A stretch of 64,000 nucleotides of DNA from Akkermansia sp. (lineage in GTDB: Bacteria > Verrucomicrobiota > Verrucomicrobiia > Verrucomicrobiales > Akkermansiaceae): contig JAUNRC010000004.1 in the NCBI GenBank assembly GCA_030535875.1, positions 1-64,000 on the forward strand, written 5' to 3'. This document shows positions 52,701 through 62,160 of the stretch, piece after piece. The notes below the pieces were generated by a model. It ran no database searches. It was not told the origin of the DNA and saw nothing but the letters and a program-made list of their open reading frames with translations. Each line of letters opens with the position of its first letter. The first letter of the stretch is position 1. The translations under genes and the position numbers were made by a program.

Positions 52701-54635
52701 TTACAAAGCCTGGAACTTGCGGGTCAACTCATTGAGTGAAATAGGCACCATCGTCGGCTTGCCGGCCGGTGTGCAATACGGAATCTCGCAATTAAGCAAC
52801 TCATTCAGCAAGGGTAACGGAGCCTGTAACCACGGGCGCAAATCTTCCCTTGCCGCATACTGTTTGGCCAACTGAAGAGCGTAAGGCTCGAAAGGATTGC
52901 GATTGCGTTTAAGACGCTGCTCACCGGAGGAGAAAGTACGTATAAGTTCATGCAGAAACTCATCCACCCGTGGCAGACTGAGCATCATCGGCACGCCATC
53001 CACCCTCAATGTTCGCTGCCCGAAATGAGAAATCCGGAACCCCGCTTTCTCCAACTGAGAACTGACTTCAAGAGCCACCCCCACATCGCGAGCGTCCAAA
53101 TCCAGCATAACCGACTGCAACAGACGCTGTGAATGCAGCGGCCGCTCATGACTACTGAGCAATCGCTCAAACAAAATGCGCTCCCGTGCGGCACGTGGCG
53201 ACAGAAGTACCAACCCCTCACTGTTTTCAAACAGAAGATAACGCCCGGCACACACACCGATGTAACGGAACTTATTAGCGCGGGAATAAGGCTCAGTCGT
53301 CGGCTCCGTTGCAGCAGCCATCACCTCATCGGTCATCACCGGCTTCAGCGCCGACGTGGGCTGAGGCTCCGCAAAAGGATGAGGCTTAATCTCCTGAACA
53401 GGCTGCTGTTCCGGCAATTTCAACTCCTTCTGCACCGGCTCCAATACGGGTTTCAGTTCCAATATCGGATCAAGAACAGGCAGAATATTCTGAGGCTCCG
53501 TAATAGGGAACGAGGACGGCTCATTCACTACCTCAGGCTTACTCCCCGGCTTAGGCAAAACCGGAGCAACCTTTGCGGGAGCAACCGTGGGCAGCGGCTG
53601 AGTTGGCGATAGAGAATCATCACCCCCTCGGGCGTGCTCCGCCAATGTCGCCGATATCGCATCAATAATCGTCGTTGTGATATCGGACGGCCGCAAAAAT
53701 CTTACCTCTTTCTTTGCCGGATGGACATTAACATCCACCAAAGCCGGTTCTACTTCCAGATAAAGGAACAAGGCCGGATGAAGCCCCGTCGGAAAGCCGC
53801 CGTAACCATCGCGTATAGCACGGGCTACTACTTTATCTTCCACCGGACGGGTATTGAGGAAAACATATTGCATGCGACGGTTGCGGCGCGCCTCCGAAAG
53901 CGGCATCAGATACCCGCTCACATGCACCCCGGGTCCGAGTACGGGCTTAATGCGGAGCAGTCCCGCTGCCAATTCCCTACCGGCGAAATCCGCTATTCTC
54001 TGTCGCAAATCAGACGTTGCCGGCCAATCAAACACCAACTGCCCGTCGCGTACATAAACAAAGCGTAGCTGAGGGTAAGCCAAAGCATGCAGCTTAATTT
54101 CATGCTCTATGTGACCGGCCTCCGTCTCATTACTCTTCAGGAACTTGCGGCGGACAGGTGTATTAAAGAAAAGATTGCTCACGCAAATTTCCGTACCCGG
54201 CGCACAACCGGCACCGGCCGGCGGCATCATTTCCCCACCTCGGCAGCGTATCACCACGCCCTCCACGTCCTGCTCGCGTCGGGTTGTTATCGAAAGTTCG
54301 GCAACAGATGATATGCTGGGAAGAGCTTCGCCGCGGAAGCCGAGTTTCTCAATACAGGACAAATCCTCAAAACTCAGTAATTTACTCGTAGCATGGCGCT
54401 CCAGACACATCAGAGCATCTGCCCGGCTCATACCGCACCCATTATCCGTCACCTTAATGAGCGAGATACCGCCGCGGATAATTTCCACGCGAATCATATC
54501 AGCCCCGGCATCGATGCTGTTCTCCATCAGCTCCTTGACAACAGAGGCCGGACGTTCCACCACTTCACCGGCAGCCACTTGGCTTGCCAGCACATCACTC
54601 ATGCGGTGAATCATCTGTTCGGGGTTTTGTTCCAT
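52701..54635 (-). CDS. mutL: DNA mismatch repair protein MutL
   Basis: A 644-residue GHKL ATPase coupling MutS to downstream repair. The N-terminal domain is complete: VAAGEVVERPASVVKEL, DNGCGM, HATSK, GFRGEAL. A Pro-rich linker (about 340-440) leads to the dimerisation domain. The endonuclease motif normally DQHAxxExxxxE reads SPRAARERILFE, and the C-terminal CPHGRP motif reads CTPAGKP, so nuclease ligands seem lost. The ATG at 54635 is set by the promoter; upstream in-frame codons overlap it. Confidence 0.93.
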   Translation of the reverse strand: MEQNPEQMIHRMSDVLASQVAAGEVVERPASVVKELMENSIDAGADMIRVEIIRGGISLIKVTDNGCGMSRADALMCLERHATSKLLSFEDLSCIEKLGFRGEALPSISSVAELSITTRREQDVEGVVIRCRGGEMMPPAGAGCAPGTEICVSNLFFNTPVRRKFLKSNETEAGHIEHEIKLHALAYPQLRFVYVRDGQLVFDWPATSDLRQRIADFAGRELAAGLLRIKPVLGPGVHVSGYLMPLSEARRNRRMQYVFLNTRPVEDKVVARAIRDGYGGFPTGLHPALFLYLEVEPALVDVNVHPAKKEVRFLRPSDITTTIIDAISATLAEHARGGDDSLSPTQPLPTVAPAKVAPVLPKPGSKPEVVNEPSSFPITEPQNILPVLDPILELKPVLEPVQKELKLPEQQPVQEIKPHPFAEPQPTSALKPVMTDEVMAAATEPTTEPYSRANKFRYIGVCAGRYLLFENSEGLVLLSPRAARERILFERLLSSHERPLHSQRLLQSVMLDLDARDVGVALEVSSQLEKAGFRISHFGQRTLRVDGVPMMLSLPRVDEFLHELIRTFSSGEQRLKRNRNPFEPYALQLAKQYAAREDLRPWLQAPLPLLNELLNCEIPYCTPAGKPTMVPISLNELTRKFQAL

Positions 54636-54649
54636 GTCTGTGCAGGTGC

Positions 54650-54678
54650 ATAGTAGCACGTCTGCCGACTCAGGTCAA
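54650..54678 (-). promoter_or_regulatory. Promoter of mutL
   Basis: Minus strand: TTGACC (54678-54673), 17 bases, TACTAT (54655-54650), 14 bases to the ATG at 54635. Confidence 0.65.
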
Positions 54679-54813
54679 TCCCGCAGCATGACAAGATTCT
54701 CAGCCCGAGAGAAAAACACGGGTTCTCTCATGATTATTACCCGTTAGCTCAGACCTCTCGCAGTTATGGCGCTCAAAAGCCTGTCAGACAAGTGGACAAA
54801 TACACGGATTTTC

Positions 54814-54842
54814 TTGACGAAACAGGCGCTCTGTGCTATAAG
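54814..54842 (+). promoter_or_regulatory. Promoter of GTPase/GAP1-like cassette
   Basis: TTGACG at 54814-54819, 17 bases, TATAAG at 54837-54842. A leader of about 24 bases precedes the ATG at 54873. The 54679-54813 gap toward mutL also holds a seven-base inverted repeat, GAGAGAA/TTCTCTC, of unknown meaning. Confidence 0.55.
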
Positions 54843-54872
54843 TTGAGCAGTTCTTTACATTCTCATCGCCAA

Positions 54873-56594
54873 ATGAATTGCCAGCTCTATATCTTTGACT
54901 GTCTGACAAGCAAGTTACGCGTGTCGGACGGGGATTTTATGACTATCGGCAAAGGCGGTAAGAACACCTTCAGGGTTATCATGGCTACGGAATCAGCCGG
55001 GGCATTCGCCCAGCGTAACGGCTTCTGTCGTTTTTTTCCGAAAGTCAGCGTTAAGTCCTATTCTCTCAACAGTGCCGAGTTGACAAGCAACAGCTTGATT
55101 AAACCGAATACGCACTACCTTTTCGTGCTGGAGAGCGGATGTTTTATCGCGTGGTACGGAGAAGAAGCCAACCGACCGGACTTCAGCAGCTTCGACCCCC
55201 GCACCTGGTACGTTTACACACCGGAAAACAAGGAATGGAGCTCAGCAAAAGCTCTGCTGGAGCTGCCCCATATCCCACAAGCCCGAATGGACGGAGCTCT
55301 GGCAACGTTTGAAGGACTGGGGCACTATGCTTTCCGTCTGGCCGATGTACTCCGCGTAGCCGAGTTCGTCTCCCGCACCGATGGCGCAGTCCAGCGTGCA
55401 CACACTCAGGGCAATACCCCCAAGGGCAAACATCGTTGTCCCTCCTGCTGGGCTACATTCTTCAAAGAAGAGGCACTCTTCATCGCCACGCACCCCTCCC
55501 TCTGCGGCGATACGAAGCTGGGGCCGGAAGCCATGCAGCGCTTCCTGCCGACCCAGCTCGACGAGCATGGCTTTGCGTCCGACCCTCGCGGCTCGCGCTG
55601 CACCGAGCAGGCCTGCCCCCATTGCCACCACAAATTGCCGCCCTTCTTCTCGCAGATGACCCAGCACATCTTCTCCCTCATCGGTGTGCCGTCATCCGGT
55701 AAGTCCTACTACCTCGCATCGCTCGTCCACGAAATGGAGCGAGCCATGCCCCGCGAGTTCAGCCTGCCGTTTCGAGATGCCGACCCGAACTCCAATGCGC
55801 CGCTCAACGAAATGCGCATGAGAGTGTTCACCGCTAACTCGCCGGAAGATGCCTACCTCGGCAAACAACAGCTCCAGAAGAGCCTGCACCGCCGCGTGTG
55901 GGTCGATGGCAGCTATACCGAAATGCCGCGCCCCTTCATCTACACCCTCAACAGAGGAGCCCGCGCACACTCCATCGTTCTCTATAACAACCCCTCTGAC
56001 AACACCGCCGGTAACTCTTCCAAGTACCTGAAAGTGGCAGATGCCATCTTCTTCCTCTTCGACCCCACATCCAATGTAGCCTTCCGTTCTCTGCTCAAGC
56101 ACATTGATGCCCCCCAACTGCAACAGTGCTACACCCCGCCCGGTCGTCAAAGTCTGCTCCTGTCCGAGACGGAAATGAAACTCCGCACAGCGCTCAACCT
56201 TCCACCGGGGCAAAAAATCACCACCCCGCTTGCCATCATCATCGGCAAGAGCGATTGCTGGAAGAGCCTGTTGGGTCCCGAACCTCTGCTTCCCTGCGTA
56301 CGCAACGGACAACTCAAGCCCGAGAACATCGCCACAAACTCCGCACGTCTCCGCGAACTTCTGTTCCGCGTAAGCCCCAACATCTGTACCAACGCCGAAG
56401 CCGTCTCCGACAAAGTATGTTACTTTGCCGCCTCCTCACTCGGAGCGCCACCCGTAAAGTTCACCGACGAAATGACAGGCGAGACCCACCTGGCTCCCGG
56501 CTCAGCCAACATCCAACCTCTACGCGTGACCGACCCCCTTATCTGGGCTATCAGTTGCCTGGAGCCTTCCCTTTTCCCGGGCACCAACAGTTAA
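54873..56594 (+). CDS. P-loop GTPase with zinc-ribbon insert (DO-GTPase-like conflict-system GTPase)
   Basis: A 573-residue protein. Residues 1-110 form a beta-rich, possibly FHA-like region. Four Cys form a split zinc ribbon: CPSC at 189-192 and CPHC at 248-251, with KLPPFF after it. The GTPase core has Walker A GVPSSGKS at 271-278 and a G4-like GKSD at 458-461; the G3 position reads NNPSDN, unlike a canonical DxxG. This resembles the TRAFAC-type double-GTPase families described by Aravind's group in bacterial conflict systems (recognition by motif, not search). It starts a three-gene unit, 12 bases before the next gene. The ATG at 54873 follows the promoter; an in-frame start at 54792 precedes it. 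Confidence 0.65.
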   Translation: MNCQLYIFDCLTSKLRVSDGDFMTIGKGGKNTFRVIMATESAGAFAQRNGFCRFFPKVSVKSYSLNSAELTSNSLIKPNTHYLFVLESGCFIAWYGEEANRPDFSSFDPRTWYVYTPENKEWSSAKALLELPHIPQARMDGALATFEGLGHYAFRLADVLRVAEFVSRTDGAVQRAHTQGNTPKGKHRCPSCWATFFKEEALFIATHPSLCGDTKLGPEAMQRFLPTQLDEHGFASDPRGSRCTEQACPHCHHKLPPFFSQMTQHIFSLIGVPSSGKSYYLASLVHEMERAMPREFSLPFRDADPNSNAPLNEMRMRVFTANSPEDAYLGKQQLQKSLHRRVWVDGSYTEMPRPFIYTLNRGARAHSIVLYNNPSDNTAGNSSKYLKVADAIFFLFDPTSNVAFRSLLKHIDAPQLQQCYTPPGRQSLLLSETEMKLRTALNLPPGQKITTPLAIIIGKSDCWKSLLGPEPLLPCVRNGQLKPENIATNSARLRELLFRVSPNICTNAEAVSDKVCYFAASSLGAPPVKFTDEMTGETHLAPGSANIQPLRVTDPLIWAISCLEPSLFPGTNS

Positions 56595-56606
56595 TACACT
56601 CATTCC

Positions 56607-59516
56607 ATGTCCTACCAGTTCATCTACACCAGCACCTTGCTACCGGGCTATACTTCTCCGCGCGGAGCCATGATAGCTCGCAGTCATGCCCTGCCTCGAT
56701 TGCTGGCAGATGAACTCGTAACTCTCAGTTCTGCTCAGCCTAGATTCGACCAAAATTCGACAGGCAAAATCTTCAGCTATCGCACTATCGTATGCGGTGG
56801 CAGCACCTTTCATGTGCTGACCTGCCAACAACCCATTCCCTCCTCACAGGCGGGCGCCCCCGCATGGACGGCTCACCACATCGCGCTTACACAAGATGAA
56901 GTTCAAGCGCTGCGCCGCAATGCCTCCCGCCCCACCCCGGCCGGCATTATCATGGCGCTCAGCCATATCAATCTCTGGCGCACTCAGTGGAATGCCGACA
57001 CCATCTACATCGAAGATGAGCCCACGCTGACGGCAGCAGCCCTGCCCGACCCTTCCCTCCAACCCACTTGGAAAAAACTCACCGGCCACAAGAGCAATGC
57101 GCGCGCTTTCTTCTCCGCTCCCTATGACCGCGAATGCGCCGTCGTCATGCCCGACGACAGCAGCACGGAAGATATTCTGATGCTCTGCCATGAGAGCGAC
57201 TGGCTTTCTTCCTCCCGAGGCTGGGGAAAGACCTTCAAGACCAACGCCGTCCTGAAAGATGCCGCCGATGGCCTATCCCGTCTTTTTACCGACCGCGAAA
57301 CAGCTAAACAACTCGCCACCTCGGAAAACAAGATTCCCACCCTGTTCATCTCGGAGCGTCTGGTTCTTGATTCGTCGACAGACGGAGAATCTACCGCTCA
57401 CTCCGGCTCCGGAAGCGACGCGGCACATAACACCGCCCTTTCTTCCTCTTCACGCATACCCTACAAATTTGCAGAAACCGCAGATGAGGACACCTTTAAC
57501 GTCCTGCCGCCTCCCAACAGGATGGTGCGTTGGCTCTGCTGTTTTGCCGGTGTAGGATTGCTCTGGTGCAGCGCATCCGTTATCTCCGGCATGTTCATGG
57601 AAGAGGCCGGAGAACTTACCGGCGATATTATTTCGCGCATCAATGCGGAAGAAGACATCATGCTGCTGGCAGAGCTGGCCTCCTCCCCTTATTCTGCCAA
57701 CACAACGGAAAACAAACTGAACAAACTCGAATCTCACCTCAAGACAAAGCCCGACACCGCCACCCCGGGTAAAAAGGAAGTTCTTCTTCAGGAATGTGTC
57801 AACCTCCTTCGTCACGCACGCAACGACTCCGGCCACCCCGCCAATCTTCACCGATTGAGAGAATGCGCCGTTCAACTCAATCTTGACAGCAACAACATCT
57901 GCCGTCTCTACATGAACGAGGCCATTAACGACCGCGAAACCGATGAATGGATATTCATCACGCCGGAAGAAGACGGGCTCATGTGGCAAAAATTGCTCAA
58001 AGATTGCCCGGAGATGAAGAACTGGTTAACCCAACCTCCCTACTCCGACTACATCACTCCTTTCTTGCAACCTTCCGCAGCGCCCCAATCGGAACAGCCC
58101 TCGCAGGTACAATCCGCTCCCGAACAGCAACCCCAACCGGAGCAGCCTACCCCCGAACCGCCGCCGGCTTCAACATCGGAACCAACGGAAAACGTCCCCA
58201 CCACGGAAAATCTCCCTGCAACAGAACCCGCACCGACAACGGAACCTGTCGTTCCTGAACAACAAACATCGGAACAAATCTCGGCTCTTGCACCAACCCT
58301 TACCGTACAGGGAGCAAGCATTCCGGCACCCCTCATCGACCTCCTGAGCAAAGAGAAAATTACCGTACTCACTGATGGCGAATTCTTCGTTGCCCCCATC
58401 GGCTCAGGTAACGGTGCTTTTCAGCCACTCAAAATTGAATTGAGCAACGAAGGCTACTCTCTGGCTATCGTCCCCGAATCGGAGAATACATGGAAATTAC
58501 AGGTCTGCAAAGGAGGCACTCCTGACCCGATCATCCCCGAAACCCTGCTCCGAACAGACGGTAAAAATCTCACTGAACTGAGTTACGCCGGAGCATCGGC
58601 CGCGGTTCGACTTCATACAGTAGACGGCAAAAATCGCTACAATTCTCACTATCTTTTCAGTCAGTTAGCAATCAATCTGACCCCTGTCAGCACACCTCCC
58701 ATTCCTCCTGTCAAAGATAAAAAACTTTTCACATTAACTCCCGAAAAGCTGAATTGCTCTAAGTCGAGAAGTGTTAAAAATCCGGCAAAAATTACGCTGA
58801 AGAAAAACATCAACTTTACCTCCTTATCCGGAACAGTTGTTGTCAAACTTGATCGCCACTCACAGCTTACTTTGCCGGTATTGGGAGGTCAAAACGACCT
58901 TCATATCGACTCCCCATCATTGCCGAACCATAAGCTCAGCACATCAAAAGCCCAATCCAACCAACCCGGCATCGACAAATGGAATTGGAAATTAGAGCGA
59001 ACTTATGAGTTCGACTCCGTGATTAAAAAGTATATTGACATTGCAGCTAACTCCTACTGCTGCGGCGAGCTTGAAGGGAACGACTTCTATTCATTAGCTA
59101 CACTTTACAGCATTGCTGATGAAAACATTAAAAACGACAATCGCAATGAAATGGCGGAACGGTATTTCAATCTCTTCAAGGACAAAAAGTTTGGCGACAA
59201 ACTTCGACTGAACATTCTGATGAATGATCCGGAGTTTGTCGTGTCGGAAGAAGATATCAATGGCTCCCTTAACGATAAACGCAAAGCTAAGGAGGCTATT
59301 GAAAAAATGCTTCGTAAACCTTCTAAACGACATATAATACGTAAAAAGATTTGCGACATTCTTTCCAACACAGCCGTTCATTACTACGAGCAGGAGTATG
59401 AAAAACAAATGATGCAAGGGCAAACTCCCCTTCTGCTGCAGCTCACTAAAGTCGAAGTCGATGCTGAAAATAACCTTAAATGGTACTTCAGCCTTACCCC
59501 TCAACAGGCGAACTGA
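56607..59516 (+). CDS. GAP1-like GTPase-associated membrane protein
   Basis: A 969-residue protein. Its N-terminus (about 1-260; IYTSTLLPGYTSPRGAMIARS, AWTAHHIALTQDEV) resembles the N-terminal domain of GTPase-associated protein 1 (GAP1), found beside conflict-system GTPases. One membrane helix (about 306-330) follows, then a helical region, a Pro/Glu/Gln-rich linker (about 491-555) and a long C-terminal part of unknown fold. The N-terminal domain would face the cytosolic GTPase and the rest the periplasm. It overlaps the next gene by one base (TGATG). Confidence 0.6.
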   Translation: MSYQFIYTSTLLPGYTSPRGAMIARSHALPRLLADELVTLSSAQPRFDQNSTGKIFSYRTIVCGGSTFHVLTCQQPIPSSQAGAPAWTAHHIALTQDEVQALRRNASRPTPAGIIMALSHINLWRTQWNADTIYIEDEPTLTAAALPDPSLQPTWKKLTGHKSNARAFFSAPYDRECAVVMPDDSSTEDILMLCHESDWLSSSRGWGKTFKTNAVLKDAADGLSRLFTDRETAKQLATSENKIPTLFISERLVLDSSTDGESTAHSGSGSDAAHNTALSSSSRIPYKFAETADEDTFNVLPPPNRMVRWLCCFAGVGLLWCSASVISGMFMEEAGELTGDIISRINAEEDIMLLAELASSPYSANTTENKLNKLESHLKTKPDTATPGKKEVLLQECVNLLRHARNDSGHPANLHRLRECAVQLNLDSNNICRLYMNEAINDRETDEWIFITPEEDGLMWQKLLKDCPEMKNWLTQPPYSDYITPFLQPSAAPQSEQPSQVQSAPEQQPQPEQPTPEPPPASTSEPTENVPTTENLPATEPAPTTEPVVPEQQTSEQISALAPTLTVQGASIPAPLIDLLSKEKITVLTDGEFFVAPIGSGNGAFQPLKIELSNEGYSLAIVPESENTWKLQVCKGGTPDPIIPETLLRTDGKNLTELSYAGASAAVRLHTVDGKNRYNSHYLFSQLAINLTPVSTPPIPPVKDKKLFTLTPEKLNCSKSRSVKNPAKITLKKNINFTSLSGTVVVKLDRHSQLTLPVLGGQNDLHIDSPSLPNHKLSTSKAQSNQPGIDKWNWKLERTYEFDSVIKKYIDIAANSYCCGELEGNDFYSLATLYSIADENIKNDNRNEMAERYFNLFKDKKFGDKLRLNILMNDPEFVVSEEDINGSLNDKRKAKEAIEKMLRKPSKRHIIRKKICDILSNTAVHYYEQEYEKQMMQGQTPLLLQLTKVEVDAENNLKWYFSLTPQQAN

Positions 59517-61660
59517 TGGCGCGCCCTAAAAAACAGAACTGGGAAAGGGAATTACGACGATATGCTCTCGCCGGCAACTTGCGGGCAGCAGAGCGTACAC
59601 TGCGCCATCATTTGGAAACCAACCCGAACGACGAATCGGCTCTCGCCGAACTTCAACGCCTCAAAAACGGTGAGCCTTTACATGCAACCGAAACCACGGC
59701 CCAGCGAAAAGCTCGCGAGGTAACCGAGGCTTGCCAGGCTCTCATGAACATTATGAGAGCATATCCCGAAAATATTTTACCGACCAAAACCACGGCTCGC
59801 ATTCGAGACTTACAGAACCGCATCAAGAGCCACACTCAGGTGCTGAAAGCAGCCAAAGCGGAAGAGATTCCTGCGGTCGCGGCCTATCGCAAACTTCTCG
59901 CTGATGAATTGCGGCGAAGAGGTATCGGTCGCCTACGCCGTTCCTCCCGTTGGATAGCAGCCGGACTTCTGGCGGTAGGCTTAGTCGGAGCTGCCTTCAT
60001 CGTTTGCCAACAGAGAGCCGACAAACTATGCAACGACTTGAACGAAGCCTTAAAAGCCACGCAGATGGAGCGTGTTCAAACCATTCTCAAAGTGGCTGAT
60101 ACCGGGTTTAACCGCGCCCTGTGCTCTGAGCTTGAAGATAGCATACGCAATGCCAACCTCTGGCTCACAACAACCCGGACGCGCCATGAATGGATCGAGA
60201 AACACATCCTCCGCGTAGAGAGCGGAGCAACCTCCGTCTCGGGCATGCGAATGTCATTACGAGCTGAGATTGAAAGAGAGCTTCAAGCCATGCCCACAGA
60301 TTGCCCCGGTCTTGAAGAACGCTGGTTGCGGCTGTGCAATCGAGAAAAAGCCCAACTGGAATACCAAAAAGCCACAATAACCGAAGCTCTACTCAGCCCG
60401 CTGCCGGATGTTCCCGCCTTCACCGGAGAACCGGAAACAGATGCCGCAGCCCTTGCAGAACAGCTTAAACTGATAGAACAGCGCCAAACCCTCTTTGACG
60501 ATACTCCGAAGAGCTATGCATTGTCCGAAGACCTATTAAGTCTCACCAATAAGCGACGTGATTACATAACATCCTGCATGAAAGAAATTGCCGGATATCG
60601 TCGACTTGTCGAAAAGTTTGCGAAGATTCGCACCTATCAGCACCACCGCAAACTATTAGAAGAATATACCCCCGTTCACTATACCCCGGCGGTACAGCTC
60701 ATGCACATCCGCACCAAGCTGCCACAGGTAGAGAACGTAAAAAGCCTGATTCAAGACCCCCAGCGCAAGATTGATGACAATGAAATGAAAGCAGCCATTG
60801 TCACCTTACTGGACGGCGGACCCACGTTCACACAGGCATACCCGGCCAATCGTCGGCAGGTTCACCTGATGGAAGACCTCTTTACCGCACCGTCCCTACA
60901 CCGCCAATTACTTGAGCTGAGCAATGAAAAAGGTACAATTTGCTATACAGAAGAAGAGCCGCGCATTGACCATATTCGCCGGGTGCATTTCCGCCGTTCT
61001 GACTTAGACCCTAACGTTACGGCCCAAAATAAAGATGTGTGCTGGGATGATGCCTCATCCGTCTGGAAAATCACAATCGATGCCACACCTCTTGTAAGTA
61101 CAGCTCGGTTAGATAAGCCCACATTCTTCAGCGAACGTCAACTTCCCGAATTGCTTACTGCCGTCCTGAATTTTGAAAGACGTCAGTGCCCGGCACTTGC
61201 ACAGGCCTGCGTCTACCACAAATTGCTCAAACTCATCAAGGAGCACGACCATCCCCTCCTCACGGGCATTAACCACAGTCCCACACTCCGCAAGCACCTC
61301 AGCAGCTTTGAACAACTGGTCAGCAGCACCGGCATAGAGCTCCGTCCCGGTTGCTGGCTGGGCAAAACTCAGGCACAAATCAACGCAGAAATAGCGTTTA
61401 AACGCTGGTTTGATCAAAATCGCGGAGCAGATTACTGCCGGGAAATCAAGCAGAACTTCGGAGCTCTGGTTCGTGTGGGAGCCGCCTATTGCGGTTACGT
61501 CAACGAAAAAGGACAAGCCGCTATCTTCCGCGAGCTCCCGGCAGGAACAACAATTTGGTACATGACAGTCGAAGGCATAGTTGCCGGCCAAACCGGTTCA
61601 GAATTGGAGGCCCCGACCATCTTCTCTCCCATCTTCACCGCCGAGAAACAACGCCATTAG
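59516..61660 (+). CDS. Third cassette protein: TPR-like, single-span, unknown
   Basis: A 714-residue protein. Residues 1-60 look like tetratricopeptide helices (RRYALAGNLRAAERTLRHHL), a helical cytosolic part follows, then a membrane helix at about 146-165 and a long, mostly helical extracytoplasmic region ending in a beta-rich segment. No family recognised. The one-base overlap with the GAP1-like gene (TGATG) means coupled translation, so the three products probably form one membrane-spanning assembly. Confidence 0.6.
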   Translation: MARPKKQNWERELRRYALAGNLRAAERTLRHHLETNPNDESALAELQRLKNGEPLHATETTAQRKAREVTEACQALMNIMRAYPENILPTKTTARIRDLQNRIKSHTQVLKAAKAEEIPAVAAYRKLLADELRRRGIGRLRRSSRWIAAGLLAVGLVGAAFIVCQQRADKLCNDLNEALKATQMERVQTILKVADTGFNRALCSELEDSIRNANLWLTTTRTRHEWIEKHILRVESGATSVSGMRMSLRAEIERELQAMPTDCPGLEERWLRLCNREKAQLEYQKATITEALLSPLPDVPAFTGEPETDAAALAEQLKLIEQRQTLFDDTPKSYALSEDLLSLTNKRRDYITSCMKEIAGYRRLVEKFAKIRTYQHHRKLLEEYTPVHYTPAVQLMHIRTKLPQVENVKSLIQDPQRKIDDNEMKAAIVTLLDGGPTFTQAYPANRRQVHLMEDLFTAPSLHRQLLELSNEKGTICYTEEEPRIDHIRRVHFRRSDLDPNVTAQNKDVCWDDASSVWKITIDATPLVSTARLDKPTFFSERQLPELLTAVLNFERRQCPALAQACVYHKLLKLIKEHDHPLLTGINHSPTLRKHLSSFEQLVSSTGIELRPGCWLGKTQAQINAEIAFKRWFDQNRGADYCREIKQNFGALVRVGAAYCGYVNEKGQAAIFRELPAGTTIWYMTVEGIVAGQTGSELEAPTIFSPIFTAEKQRH

Positions 61661-61668
61661 CCTTAAAT

Positions 61669-62160
61669 ATGCTGGTAGCCATCCTCTCAGATGTCCATGA
61701 CAACACTACCAATCTGCTTGCAGCGCTGGCAGAAGCAGAGGAACAAGGGTGCCGTCACCTCCTGTTCACCGGAGATATGACCATGTTGAGCACCTTCCGA
61801 ACCTTGCGTGAAGAATGGCAATATGGTATGGATTTAGTCTTCGGTAATAACGAGTTTAACCGAGGAGATTTCTTCCGACTGGCCGAACTCATGCCCGACA
61901 CACGGCTGCACGGCGACGAGGCGGACATCACACTTGCCGACCGCAGGATATACTTGAGCCACTACCCGCACCTTGCTGCACAGGCTCTCAACAGCGGACA
62001 GTACGATGCCGTCTTTTACGGCCACACTCACACAGCCCATCGACAGCTTGTCGGCAGAACCCTACTCGCCAATCCGGGTGAAATCTGCGGCGTGCGCTCA
62101 AAACCAAGCTATGCGGTGTACAATACCGACGACAACTCCCTTCATCACTACACTCTCTGA
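61669..62160 (+). CDS. YfcE/MJ0936-type metallophosphoesterase
   Basis: A 163-residue calcineurin-like phosphodiesterase with the full metal set: SDVHDN near residue 7, TGDM near 34, GNNE near 59 (usually GNCD), SHYPH near 99 and YGHTHTAH near 119. Members hydrolyse phosphodiesters in vitro; the physiological substrate is unknown. The next gene starts in its stop codon (TGATG). Confidence 0.87.
   Translation: MLVAILSDVHDNTTNLLAALAEAEEQGCRHLLFTGDMTMLSTFRTLREEWQYGMDLVFGNNEFNRGDFFRLAELMPDTRLHGDEADITLADRRIYLSHYPHLAAQALNSGQYDAVFYGHTHTAHRQLVGRTLLANPGEICGVRSKPSYAVYNTDDNSLHHYTL

Noticed and set aside
54720-54770. tRNA-like segment (TTAGCTCAG) upstream of the GTPase cassette
   Set aside because: It resembles a D-arm only; there is no acceptor stem, anticodon arm or GTTCRA T-loop around it.
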